Source: Eulemur rufifrons (Eukaryota > Chordata > Mammalia > Primates > Lemuridae). From it: 64,000 bases of DNA. Positions 11,233 to 23,090 of the stretch are shown one piece after another; position 1 is the first letter of the stretch, and each line of letters begins with the position of its first letter. Location of the stretch: positions 49,459,501 to 49,523,500 of the forward strand of contig NC_090990.1 in the NCBI RefSeq assembly GCF_041146395.1, written 5' to 3'. A program made the position numbers and the translations under genes. The notes below the pieces were generated by a model, which made no database searches, was not told where the DNA came from, and was given only the letters and a program-made list of their open reading frames with translations.

Positions 11233-11594
11233 AAAGTACTCAAGGCCGGGCGCGGTGGCTCACGCCTGTAATCCTAGCACTCTGGGAGGCCGAGGTGGGC
11301 GGATCGTTTGAGTTCAGGAGTTCGAGACCAGCCTGAGCAAGAGCGAGACCCCATCTCTACTAAAAATAGAAAGAAATTATATAGACAGCTAAAAATATAT
11401 ATAGAAAAAATTAGCCGGGCATGGTGGCACATGCCTGTAGTCCCAGCTACTCGGGAGGCTGAGACAGGAGGATCCCTTGAGCTCAGGAGTTTGAGGTTGC
11501 TGTGAGCTAGGCTGACGCCACGGCACTCACTCTAGCCTGGGCAACAGAGTGAGACTCTGTCAAAAAAAAAAAAAAAAAAAAAAAAAGTACTCAA
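11233..11594 (+). mobile_element. Young dimeric Alu
   Basis: A full-length element (11244-11583) beginning GGCCGGGCGCGG and ending in an A tail of about 25. A perfect 11-bp duplication AAAGTACTCAA flanks it (11233-11243 and 11584-11594). The consensus-like head and long tail indicate a recent, lineage-specific insertion. Confidence 0.95.
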
Positions 11595-13689
11595 ATTGGT
11601 GACATTGATGTTTTTCCATAATAGTTAATGTCAATTGTACAGTGATGGTGGCACAAGAATCATTGACAACTTTTGGAATACTTTTTGAAAAATTAACATA
11701 TACACATCACTTGCTTTGAAATTATCTGTACCTTTGAGATGTACCCTGAAGTCATCTCAGGGATGATTCTTACTTTTAATAAAAGTACAAAAAGATTCTG
11801 AAATTGGAATTGAGGCATCAGAAAATCAACTTATTAAAACTATGATTCACTTGGGTTTTTTCCATGTCAGTCATAAGGTCTCAAGTTATTTCAGTATGAG
11901 TGGAACTTGACAGATATTTGAAAAACAATTATGTTTTCAATTAGGCATTTGCTCCATTTCAAAGACTCATTATATGTAGATTAGATATTAGTAATGTACT
12001 TCAAAGAAGTCAGATAGATGAATCAATTCTTTAGATCAGCAGAAGTCAGAGAATAAGAAAGAGTACAGTCAGTCTAGCTCAACAATTAAATATTAACTTT
12101 ACATATTATGAAAATACCTTATCTTCAGAAAAGTAGTATCCAATGAAATAATTCATCTACATACAAATTAAAAACAACATTCTCTAAAGTGCAAAAATAT
12201 CTAAAAGTTAAGGAGGTCAGCATCTAGGTCTGAGCCAACTGATGTAATACAGAGTTGGAACACGAGAGGGCAACGAAGATTTAAAAAAAAAAAACAAAAC
12301 CACACAGTTGGATCCCATAACCTAAGGTTCCTGGAAATAGTTGCGCATTTTCACCCAAATTATAAACATCTGTTATGTGAACAAAGATATTGTGAGTATT
12401 TTAAAATAAATTTTACATAGCTGATCCATCCGTAAAAAGATTACCACCTAACACTTCCTGACCACAAATTCTGTCAACTTTGGAAAAGATGAATACTTAC
12501 CCTAAAATACTGAAGGGTTGGGTAAGTATGGTATGGGAACAAATAACCCTGATATACTAGTACTTAGTTTAGACTCTTCTTCACCAAAATGAGTATTAGT
12601 GCAATTGAATGTCATATGAAATATACAAAGATGAACTAAATGTTTGTAATGTACTACAAAGTTGAAATTCACCCTCTTAGACATCACCAAAACCCACACA
12701 ACTATTAAACATTTTTGGTACAGTAAGTAAAGGATATTTCCTTTTTTAATTTTTCTTTCATTTTTTTCTACCTAAATTAGAAAAAACAGCCAGGCATCCA
12801 TAATAATTAAAAGCAAATTGCCATTATTCTGTGAATACTTAAATTAACATCGTTTCAGATTAATTCTAAAGCAGTTTTTAAGGAAGAAAAATATGGGTTG
12901 TCAGAACAATATTTTATAAATAATAATAAATGCTTCAAAATGTAAGTTTTGTTTCTTCTTGGAAGTTACTGTTCATAAATGTACATTTTTGAAAAACTGA
13001 ATCTATCAGAAACATTTTTTTCAATATATTTTTCTTCTAAGAATTGAACTGTTTAAATTTAAAAACAAGTAACTACAGGTTCTCTTGCTACAGTAAGAAA
13101 GTACACTGCATAGTGAGAGAGGATGAGAGAAAACAGTGTCGCTTTCCTCCAGAGGTCAAAATGATTTTAAACTAGTTATTCTACATTAAAAACGATACAA
13201 CTAGGAACAATTTCTTCATATGCGTATACCAAATACTAATATATAAATTATCTAGAAAATTACTTACTTAGGGAAAATTAGTATACCAAAGAACTTGCTT
13301 TTAAATAATGTGGAGTACAAATGTATACACGAAAAGCATGTCACATTCCTCATATCTATAAACTGAAAATATGACTTTAAAACTTTAATTTAAATATTAG
13401 ATTATATGTTAAATAACTGGAGGTATTAGGAAAATATTGTTGGCAATGCAAAATATTTGAAAATATCTTTAAACTATAGTTTATTTAAATCCACTGGTCT
13501 TTTAACTAAAGTATGATTTTTCCCTCCTAACTTGAAAAATCATAATCCAACTAACATTATAAAATGTGCAAATCTGACCACACTATGTCATAAACATGTA
13601 AATAAAAGATGCTCAATTGTCAACTACTGCTTTGTCAGAAGTACACAGAATGTATACTTGCATTTTATTGCAAAGCTTTGCTATATTGT
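11595..13689. other. AT-rich anonymous sequence
   Basis: About 2 kb of AT-rich DNA with many short A or T runs and no feature I can support. Confidence 0.5.
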
Positions 13690-14145
13690 TATAATTTTTA
13701 TTTATTTATTTTTGAGACAGAGTCTTGCTGTATCACCTTGGGTAGAGTGCTGTGGTATCAGCCTAGCTCACAGCAACCTCAAACTCCTGGGCTCAAGTGA
13801 TCCTCCTGCCTCAGCCTCCCGAGTAGCTGGGACCACAGGCATGCACCACCACAGCTGGCTAATTTTTTCTATTTTTGGTTGTCCGGCTAACTTCTTTCCA
13901 TTTTTAGTAGAGACGGGGGTCTCAAACTCCTGACCTCAAGCAATCCTCCTGCCTCAGCCTCCCAAGTAGCTGGGACCACAGGCATGCACCATCACAGCTG
14001 GCTAATTTTTTCTATTTTTGGTTGTCCAGCTAAGTTCTTTCCATTTTTAGTAGAGACAGGGGTCTCAAACTCCTGAGCTCAAGCAATCCTCCTGCCTCGG
14101 CCTCCCAGAGTGCTAGGATTACAGGCGTGAGCCACCAAGTCCAGC
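13690..14145 (-). mobile_element. Alu with internal 143-bp tandem duplication
   Basis: An antisense Alu of about 455 bp instead of about 310. The string CTCAAACTCCTG recurs at 13778, 13921 and 14064, exactly 143 bp apart each time. The segment from the first anchor through 'tagtagagac' is therefore present twice before the normal end ('ccacaaagtccagccc'-like). The two units differ at only a few positions. Confidence 0.9.
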
Positions 14146-15967
14146 CCTACATTGAGTTTTTAAAAACCAACTTGTGCCAAAGATTTGTGGGAAACCTGGA
14201 GTAAGGGGGTTACAGATTTTCTTCCCTTTTGTGGAGAAAGAAGTTGGCTAAAAATGCAAGGAAAAGCCAAGGACCACTGCCCTGTACAAAATCAGCCCTG
14301 ATTCTCAAAAAAGAAGCATAATAGGATAATTATAGAGGTGGTGTCATCATTTTACCTACATCAAGCACCGTCCCCTAAATAATCTCACACTACATAACCG
14401 TAGCAGGTCCATGCAGAGGGAAACAAATCTATAGTAGAAGACACGTAGACAGTAACACAGAGGGAGCAATGAGCTTTCTCTCTCATGCTGACTGGGATTA
14501 GTCCGAAAAACCTCCAGGAAACTAAAACTTTAAAAATGAATGGACTGGCCTATATATTCTATTATATGGGCCCTTCTCCTTCATATTTGAACTCAGCATA
14601 CATACTTTTAGTCCAACTGTCTACTCCACAGTTAATTTTGCTTTTGATTTTGCTCCAGATCACATTTCACACACCGCTCCTCACCCCCGCCAGTTTTTAG
14701 ATTTTATAGTTTGCTAACAATTCAGTTTTATACACCAACTAACTTCAAAATGATCTACCCCTGACTATCTTCTAAAAACCCTCACGGTCTCCAACTAATG
14801 TATGATTTCCTCATTACTGCCGCACTGCCATTTAAGCATGCTGGGTCTTGGATTTTCAAATTCCCTTAATGGAAGCTAAAGGGGCCAATACCAAAGACTT
14901 GCACTGACCTCCATTCTAGAGCCTTGGGCTGTTCCAGAAACACAATTACACTCCACTTTTCTACAGAGTCCACCATTCTTGAAGCTTCTATTCCTACACT
15001 GTAAAGTGAACACATCTCTGCTTTACACACACCATGTTGGTATTGCACTCATTAAGTGCTATGTCGTACACTGGAATTTAAGTCGGGACTGTTTATGTTT
15101 TATTTCAAGTTAACAGCATACTCTTCCTAAAGTCAGAAACTCTTTTATTCATGTCCCTTCGCAACACTTTTACTTCCACAAAATGCAAGCTCAACAAATA
15201 TATGATTAATTGATCAACCTCTTTCATTTCTCAGGGAGCCTCTAAATAGGTTATCAACAAAAATATATGTTTCATTCCAGTCTCTGTCTCTATGGTCTTA
15301 GGTAAGGTATTGGACAGTCTGTCATCTATAAAAAGAAGAGATAGTACTAAATGGCCCCTAAATCCCTTCCAGAGCCATTTCTGAATCTCATTAGACAAAA
15401 CTCCAAAGACAGCACTATCTCTATTCATGTCAGCATTGTACTTTTTTTGGAGAAAAAGAGTCAGCAACCTTGTGGGCCCAATTACTGCTGGTAAGGCCCT
15501 GATGGCCGGGGCAAAAAGTAGATGAAGGAAAGAAAAAGGAGAAAATAAATGAAAGGGGTGACAGATGAGTGGAATCACTAAAATGTCACTGGGTGTCACA
15601 ACTGTTACTGTGCCACACGTTGTTTTCTCACATATTTTGCTATGCCCAACAGCCTTTTACAAAAGCAACAATAGCCAGGTGTGTGGGTACCCAAATTTTC
15701 CCATGACATTCCTGCTAGCCCTTCTAGAGCCCTGGACTTTTATATTGATCTCCCTAGGTAGGACATGGCTCCTACCTAGACACGTGCTAAGCAGTCACTA
15801 TGAAGTCTCACATACTGTAACAGTAATACAGTAATACTCTTGGGGTCCCTAAGTCTTCACATGGAACACAGCAGTGGAAAGCAGATGGTTGACAAACATG
15901 AAAAAACAGTATTTCATGCAGTCACCTCTTCTGAAATTAATCCATGGACAAAAAAGAGCAATGGAGA
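14146..15967. other. Anonymous intergenic or intronic sequence
   Basis: No feature supported. Minus frames (14866-15048 and 15231-15599) carry no recognisable domain. If the CpG island is the pri-miR-101-1 promoter this is its transcribed interior. Confidence 0.45.
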
Positions 15968-16436
15968 CTTGAGCTGTCTAGCAGAAGTATAATGAGAGCT
16001 ACAATTTTAAATTCTCTAGTAGCCATGTTTAAAAATAAACAGGTGAAATTATTTTAACAGTGTATTTTTATTTAACTCAATATATCCAAAATATTGTCAT
16101 CTGAACAGGTAATGAATATAGAAATTATTAATGAGCTATTTTTTTGGTACTAAGTCTTTGAAACTGAAAAGTATTTTACACTTTTAACACATCCCAATTC
16201 AAACCTTAAATTTTCATCAGAAATACTTAATCTGTGTTCATATTTCAAAAAACTTGCAGTTTAAAAAGTATATGCACAGGCCCAAGTATGTTCCCAAACA
16301 TGCTGAAGTATTCCAATAACAGAATCAAGTATCAATTTCAAAAATTAAATTAAAAGTTCAGCTCATCACCCTTGCCCTATTTCAGGTGGCTGACAGTCAC
16401 ATGTGGCTGCTGGCTACTCTGTTAGTGGAGGTACAG
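15968..16436 (+). mobile_element. hAT-like DNA transposon relic
   Basis: It starts 'gagctgtctagcagaagtataatg' and ends 'cacatgtggctgctggctactctg', the pattern of a Charlie-group non-autonomous element with complementary 'tgtccaata' ends. The interior 'caatatatccaaaatattgtcat' and 'actaagtctttgaaa' also fit. Exact family not assigned. Confidence 0.65.
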
Positions 16437-18499
16437 ACAATCCTGTCTCTCCCACCTGGATTCTTTTAAACCTGAACCAGAGCAAATGATGTTACCTCAT
16501 CAACCTGCAAGTCCTTTTACAGCACCCACCAGGTGCTCAACTTATGCCAAGTATTTTCTGCCCCATTTCTAATCCTTACACTGTCAATACTTCAGTGATG
16601 ATCATTTTTTACGCAGCCCTTCCCAAGACTGAATAACTCCTTTAGCTCAGAGAGTGGCACATTTCAATTCAGGGACAGAATGTAGACACTGAGATTCAAA
16701 GATACGGAGTTAATTTCTAAGGTACAGGTGGAAAATCCTGACACCGTTACTTCTTTGTCTAGGATATTAGTCACCCTGCAGAAATTACAATTGTTGTTTA
16801 TAATGAACCTCTCAACTTACATACTCAAAGCAGCTGTCACTGCATCCTCAGATTCTCTGCCTTCCCCAAGTGCTCCCTCCTAGTTCTCCCATAACCTTCT
16901 CTATCTATAGCCAATCCGTAGAGCACATTCCAGGAGCCCCTCTTTAATTCATTCTGATAAGTGCTTGTTATTGTTGACATACCAAAACATATGAATAATT
17001 CAATAAATGAATCTCAAATCATCCTATTAATCATTCATTGGTCCAGGTACCCAAGTCTACTATGACAAAAGCTTTTCTGAAATACATGGAAAGTATCCCC
17101 CCATCCTTCCCCAAAGGAACCAATTACAAACACTACAGCTTTTGTTGTCTTCTCACTCCCTATGTCAAAGTTCACTGTGTCCTTCCTACAGCTGATTTTA
17201 ATGTTTATCTTTTAAAGGAGCTGGATTCCTAAGGTAGTTCTATTTTGAGCCTCTTCCTGTTCCGAAGCTAAAGTTGGAAGGGCTTAGGTGGTGATGTCAT
17301 GAAGGGAGACTTAGCTTCTACAGAAGGGTCTCCTCTGGCAGCTGTGGGATGCTCAAATGGGGGGGGGGGATATGAGAGTGTCACTTCTGATATCTTTCCC
17401 CTCCTCCCTTTTAGAGCACCAGTTATTAGCTACAAGAAAACAAGTTCAAATAAGCATGCAAACATATTCACATACTTTACATGCTAAACAGCTCATAAAT
17501 AAAAAGCCTGGGAAGAAGAAAATTCCTCATTCTAGGAAAGGGGGTGACAATCTCTTTCTCCACCCCTCTCCCCAAATATCTATCAAAGGACCCCGGGGGC
17601 AAAGAGGGTAGGAGGAACAGCTACTAAGAAGAATAAAGGGATTATATATATAGCAGGCTTGAAAAGGGAAATGCTGTTGGGATATTCAGGGCAGAAGGAG
17701 ACCCTTGGGTCCCTTCTTTTCCACTGTTTTCTCCTCCCTTTTGGAATGGTTAGACTTGGGGCAGGGTGTGCCGTCTGCTTGGGAGGCGTGTTTGGCTCTG
17801 GAAAACCAAGAGGGGCCAGGGTGGGGCCCGGGGAAGGAAAGCCAGAGACAGACTGTTTAGGCCTGGTTCTGGGCTAAGATTAAGGGAAGAATAAAAGGGG
17901 CTGTGGGAGGAGAGCAGATTCGATTACAAGATCCATTGGAGAATAAAAAACAGCACACCGGGCTGAAGGGAGTCACCTCTTCTCTTCCTCTTAACCTATG
18001 CTCAGCAGTTACTTGCTGGTTAGTGGGGTGCAGGTCCAGAGGGAAGAGAAAATCCCAACACATCTGCAGACCACAACTTGCGGGGGGAGGGGTTGGGGGG
18101 GATAGACGTGCAAATGCAACCAGCAGGTGAAAGAAGCACTTTTTGGCCAAATCCAGGACGGGGGGTGGGGGGGAGTGGGGGCCTTGGCTAAGAGTCCGGG
18201 AGAGCAGGGGATTCCCTGGTTTCTCAGCTCACCTCTCCTCCAAAGCAGGAATAAGCACAGGTGTGGTCTTTCTCCAGGACGGTGGCAGCTGGCGTGTGGG
18301 TAGCGGGGTGAGGGGTAGCAGAGTGAGGAAAAGGATTCCTCGCCCGGGACAGCAGGAGAAGCCCTGGGGTCAGCTACGGCTCCTAGCCGCAGGTCTCTGC
18401 CAAGTCCCCTCCCCCTTCCTGAAAACCGACCTGGACCAGAATAAATTACGGCAACGCACCCCCCTCCCCAATAATGTTTCTAATAAAAGAAACAGCCTC
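16437..18499. other. Flank of the CpG island
   Basis: Anonymous sequence that becomes G-rich from about 17340. A strongly donor-like minus-strand site (AGAG|GTGAGC) is near 18228. I see no repeat here, in contrast with most of the window. Confidence 0.45.
17359..17369. repeat. Guanine homopolymer run
   Basis: A run of about ten G residues just left of the CpG island, next to G-rich promoter-flanking sequence (17740-17830). It may vary in length. Confidence 0.7.
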
Positions 18500-18875
18500 T
18501 CATGCCTACATAAAAAACTGCGAGCTCCAGTTGACGGAAATAAACAGGTGAGCCCGGAGAGAAGCGGGAAGACTGGGAATGGGAGAACGAAGAGGGGGGA
18601 GGCGTTCCCGAACGTGCAGAGAAATCGAGGCTTCCCCGCCCTCTCTCCACACCCCCTCCTCTCTGGCCCGGGAGAATCTGCGTGGCAGGGTGCAAGCTCA
18701 AAACGCCACTCTGACAGACCCTTCCTCTCCCCGCCCCGCGCCCATTCTCCCTCCTACCCAGGCTCCAGAGTCCCGGCCTCGTGGTAGCGCCGGTCCCCGG
18801 CGCCGCGCGGGGCTCGCCCTCACCCCAGACCGCCGCTGCCGACGCCACCGCGGGGACTCCGGTCTTCCTCTCTCC

Positions 18876-18920
18876 TCCCTCCCTCCTCCTCCTCCTCCTC
18901 CTCCTCCGCCTCCTCCACGC
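18876..18920. repeat. CTC/CCT polypyrimidine microsatellite
   Basis: A run of CCT units (read as GGA on the minus strand) within the CpG island. If the minus strand is transcribed it would lie in a 5' untranslated or first-intron region. Confidence 0.75.
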
Positions 18921-19844
18921 AGACTCCTCCTGCCGGATCCTTCATGTAAACAACATCCAGGCTCTATTTACAGTCGCCGCCGGACGGCGAGGGACCCACG
19001 CCAGCACCCTGGAAGAAGGCGGGGGTGGGGGAAAACCGAGTGCGCAACATTTACACATGTACCCCGCCCCTCCGCGCCGCTCCCCCTCCAGGGGGCCGAA
19101 GTGGGGCGCCCGGGGGCTCCCCGCGCCCTCTGCCAACCTGTGCCGTTCCCGACACTCCAGCGAGGGCCACAGCCAAACCGCAGAAATGCCCACAGGCGAG
19201 GTCGCCCTCCCCACCCCGCAGGGAAAAAAAAAAACACACCCTAACAACAACTAACCCAGCCCAGCAACACCCTCGGAGTCCGTCCGGGAGTGCGAAGCCC
19301 CAGGCCCGCCCCGTGCCGCCGCCCCCGCGCCCCGCTGCCTACCCCGAGGTGGCGAACTGCGTGCGATCCCCGGAGGCGGCCGAGGCAGGCGCCGAGCGCC
19401 GGGCAGTGGCGCGCCCTCGGCCCCCGCCGCCGCCTAGCCCGCCCAGGGCCCGCCCCCGGCCCCCCGCCCTCCGCGCGGGTGCCGAGCGGGCCGAGCCCCG
19501 CGGCTGCGTGAGCGTGTGCGCGCGCGCCGCGGCCAGCTTCGCCGGAACGGCTCTCCTCGCCCCCACGGCTTCCCGCGCCCCCGGCCCGCTCCGGCGCGCC
19601 GTGAGACCGGGCCGCGAGCACAGCTGCCAGAGCTCCACCGCGGCGCACGGGCGCGCACCCGGACGTCGGCACTCAGCCGCACGGAGCCCCGCACCGAGTC
19701 CCGCGCGGCCGCACGCCTCCCGCCTCCCGCCGGCGCCTGCCCCGCGCGCACCCGGCCGCCCCCGCGCCTGGCCGCCGCCCCCACACCCACCTGCGCCCCC
19801 GGGGGTCCCGGGCCCCCCCTTCCTTTGTTCTTCCCGCTATTTGC

Positions 19845-19900
19845 ATGAGGATTATCTAATGACGCAGCAAGGCTCGCCACAACGTGACCGTCGCCATTTT
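19845..19900. promoter_or_regulatory. Cluster of transcription-factor-like motifs
   Basis: At the boundary of the GC-rich core there is an abrupt non-GC-rich segment. It holds an octamer (ATTTGCAT), GATTATCTAAT (GATA- and homeobox-like), TGACGCAG and CAACGTGACCG (CRE/AP-1-like half sites), and CGCCATTTTT (YY1-like). Dense non-overlapping motifs at the edge of a CpG island look like a proximal promoter or enhancer. The motif readings are seen directly; binding is inferred. Confidence 0.45.
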
Positions 19901-20058
19901 TCTGTTTTTATTCTATCTCTGCCATGTGATGGATTGGGGGGGGGAGAGGTTTGGAAAAGGGAGACAGGATTAAAAAAAAAAAAAAAAAAACTTCCGGGTC
20001 TCATGACCGGGAAGGGAGAAAAACAAAAGGGAGACGAGACACAACTCCAGGGAAAGGA

Positions 20059-20089
20059 TGTGTGTGTGCGTGCGTGCGCGTGTGCGCGC
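20059..20089. repeat. Alternating purine-pyrimidine tract (TG/CG)n
   Basis: Thirty-one bases of strict pyrimidine-purine alternation mixing TG and CG steps, inside the CpG island. Such tracts can adopt Z-DNA under negative supercoiling. It is also an ordinary microsatellite and likely polymorphic. Confidence 0.75.
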
Positions 20090-20330
20090 CTCCCCCTCCG
20101 CTGCCAGGAGAAGGGAGGCTCCGGCAGCTGACAGGCAGCATCCGCCCACCCTAGGGAGCCCAGTGACCCCGGAGGGCACAGATCGCACCCTCTAGCTGTG
20201 GTAGTCGTTTGTCCCGGCCCCACACGCCGCGAAAGCTCCGAGAAGCTGTCAGCCTGGTGCCTGCCTCTGGCTGCCTGCACTGGCCCGTCCGCCCCAGAAC
20301 TCGCTTTCGCTCCGAGGCGGCTGTAGGGAT

Positions 20331-20894
20331 CTGGGTTATGTTCAGAGTAGTCTCGTTATTACCATAAGGGGGAAAATAATAGAGTTTAAAGGGCGCCCTA
20401 TTTCCTAAGTTTTAAAATAGTTTGCTTTGCCGCTGTTGTTTATGACAACGGCGTGGCAACACCTGGCAGAATCTAATGTATTGGTTGGAATCCTTCCCCA
20501 GTCCCCTTTTTTCGCTCTTCCCAAAGAGGGACACACCCTTATGTGGTGTCCAATTGCAGTTTGTTTTCTGAGGACGGACCATCCATCGCGGATTAATTTA
20601 TTTAGGAAGAAATTTTAAATAAGTGATTGTTCAGGGTCAGGGAGGGTTGTTTCAGAACACAGAGCAAGGTGGATTCGTGTTACACTGATCTCATTTACAT
20701 TCAGAAGGCGTGATAGACATTTCATTCTTTCCCAAGTTAACGGTTGCTGAAAAAAAAAAAAAATATTTAGGAACTGAGCCACGTTTTCCAATGAGATACA
20801 AAATTTTGTACTTTTGTTTACTACTGTATTTCCTTAAGGCACTTTCACTTTTGTTTCTCTAGTGTTTCCTTTCTGGTTTTTTGCTCTGTTTCAT
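20331..20894. other. Right flank of the CpG island
   Basis: GC content falls abruptly; no gene or repeat recognised. 21041-21399 and 21536-22256 are likewise anonymous. Confidence 0.45.
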
Positions 20895-21040
20895 AATTCA
20901 GAGCAGAAATGGACGTTAGAGCTGACTAAGGTCATCACTTTACAGGCGAAGTAACTGAGGCCTTGGGTAGTGATGGGAGTTGCTCTAGGTCACAAATTCA
21001 ATTAGAGTCTAGTTTGGATTGAGCACTACTCATCTGCCAT
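20895..21040 (+). repeat. MIR fragment
   Basis: 'catcactttacaggcgaagtaactgagg' followed by 'gctctaggtcacaaattc' matches the MIR core in sense orientation. Confidence 0.6.
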
Positions 21041-21399
21041 TTCTGTTAGGGAGGTTGAGGTAGAGGATAGGGATGAAGGATGGGCATGGAGGAGGTAGTT
21101 GGTAGTGATGTATGGCAGTAATTCTACTTTGTAACATTCGTATCCTAGCAGTTAAAGATGAAGAACACTTAGGAAGTCAGTCCCTTCTTAGGACTGGTGT
21201 GAGACTGATTGCTTGTTTAAAACCGTCTTTCTTGTGATTTGATTCAGATATGTGTGTTAATTCAGATTTGGTTTCACCTTTCCCTGGGCAAGTTTCTCAC
21301 GGAACGTGACTACATGATTGTTGTGAAGTGTTTTTATAAGCCTCACAGAGTTAACCACTCTCTGCTTTGTTCACCCACTGTGTGGTCTTTATATTTATT

Positions 21400-21535
21400 T
21401 CATGATGACTTTCACACTTCAGCATACAGAACAGTTGCTGTATCTCCCTCTACCAGAGTGCCAGAGCCCTGTCATGTTCATTTTATATTCCCATTTAGCA
21501 CTGTGCCTGGCAATGAATGGACAAATGAAGGCCTG
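21400..21535 (+). repeat. L2 3'-end fragment
   Basis: 'tatattcccatttagcactgtgcctggcaatgaatgg' resembles the conserved L2 3' end. Degraded. Confidence 0.5.
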
Positions 21536-22256
21536 AAGAGGATCTTTTCCATAATTCCATCCTGACTGCTTCTAGGAAATTGCTTGCATGTTTCCAGTGA
21601 AGGTAGAACACTAGAGATGCTTTTTGATTCTTACACCTTTGCAGACCATTTTTTGGCAGGCTTCTTTAGTTACAGAGCCAGGCAAAACATATTTTGCTTT
21701 CTCATTTTTTTAACGAACTGCTTTTCCCCCCTCATTTTACCGTCTTTGGTTCCTCTTCTTTAAATTCTTGCTAATTCATATAAATAAGTTAGTTATGCCA
21801 ACCCTTGCCCTTTGGGAGTTGTTTTTGCTTTCATAGACTCCAAAAGTTCGGTTTAGTTTAATCTGTGACTTAACCTTGCTCAACCTGGAAGCAAATCTCA
21901 CCGGGAGCATTCTTACCGAGGCTGAGTCTTACTGGGATCTAGTGAACTAGCTGAGAAGGCTGGCAGTTAGAAGGCTAAGGAGGGCTGCTGAAAATATGTT
22001 AGCATCAGGACAAAAAGTGTACATTTATCAAAAAACCCCTAGGGAATAACTGATGTATATACATAATTATATTTACAGCTCAGAGAAGGGTCTGGATTGT
22101 CACAGATGAATTCTTATACATCTGGATGGGTAAGGTTTCATTACATATTTGAACATGAACTGCGTGGATTCCTTTGAAAGAGGCAAAATGAAGTTGATAT
22201 GACTGACTGTAACATCTAGAGCCTATATGTTTCATCCCAGATAACAACAGTGTGAT

Positions 22257-22614
<358 letters not shown>

Positions 22615-22874
22615 TTATATATGTAAAATCATTTGTTCTCTTAAATACAAAACTGAACAGAGAAAGAATGAACATAGCCCAAAAGATATAATTATAGGAA
22701 ATACCTCCATACCTCATCTTCTACACACGTGCACTCAAGTCATTTTAGAAAAGATCAAACTTTAGTCCAACTCTTATAAGCACCCCAACAATCTTCTTCC
22801 TCTCTCCAGTACATACTTGAAAAATGACAATTACTGGTGTCATGATGAGAGCAAGCTTTGGAGTCAGATACTAA

Positions 22875-23090
22875 TCTGAGCTCTACCAATCTTAATTTTG
22901 TCATCCTGGGCAAGTTACTTATTGTGATTCTCAGTTTCTTTACTCATAAGATGGGCATAATAATACCTAGCTCAAAGAAGAGTTTTTAAGGATTGAAATT
23001 TAATCAAAATTTAATAAAATAATGTGAAGCACCTAGCATGATACTTGGAACATAATCTTCAATAAAGGTTGGCTATAATAATTTTTAATT
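22875..23090 (-). repeat. MIR
   Basis: A nearly complete antisense MIR: 'catcctgggcaagttactta', 'agatgggcataataatacc', 'gcacctagcatgatacttgg', 'ttggctataata'. Confidence 0.75.

Larger units (their letters stand above)
18500..20330 (-). promoter_or_regulatory. CpG island, probable promoter and first exon of the pri-miR-101-1 host RNA
   Basis: This is the only strongly GC-rich, CpG-dense block in the window, densest from about 18540 to 19790, and flanked by ordinary AT-rich sequence. It carries many CGCG and CCGCCC (GC-box-like) strings, a polypyrimidine CTC tract (18876-18920), and a motif cluster at 19845-19900. Donor-like sites for minus-strand transcription occur near 19790 (GCAG|GTGGGT), 18825 (GG|GTGAGG) and 18228 (AGAG|GTGAGC). 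A plus-strand donor-like site, ACAG|GTGAGC, is at about 18548. The nearest gene I recognise is mir-101-1, 8-10 kb downstream on the minus strand, so a promoter for its long non-coding host RNA is the natural reading. Strand and start site are inferred; divergent transcription is possible. Open frames here (up to 368 codons) come from the scarcity of stops in GC-rich DNA and I do not call them genes. Confidence 0.7.

Noticed and set aside
18466..18483. Exact 18-nt match between 18466-18483 and 36999-37016 (ccccaataatgtttctaa)
   Set aside because: The second copy straddles an L1 insertion edge and its target duplication, the sequence is low-complexity, and flanks do not extend the match beyond a few bases. 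Most likely chance.
19025..20131. Open reading frame of 368 codons across the CpG island
   Set aside because: Overlapping long frames exist on both strands in several phases because GC-rich DNA lacks stops. The product is low-complexity Pro/Arg/Ala with no domain, and the frame runs through poly(A) and TG/CG repeats.
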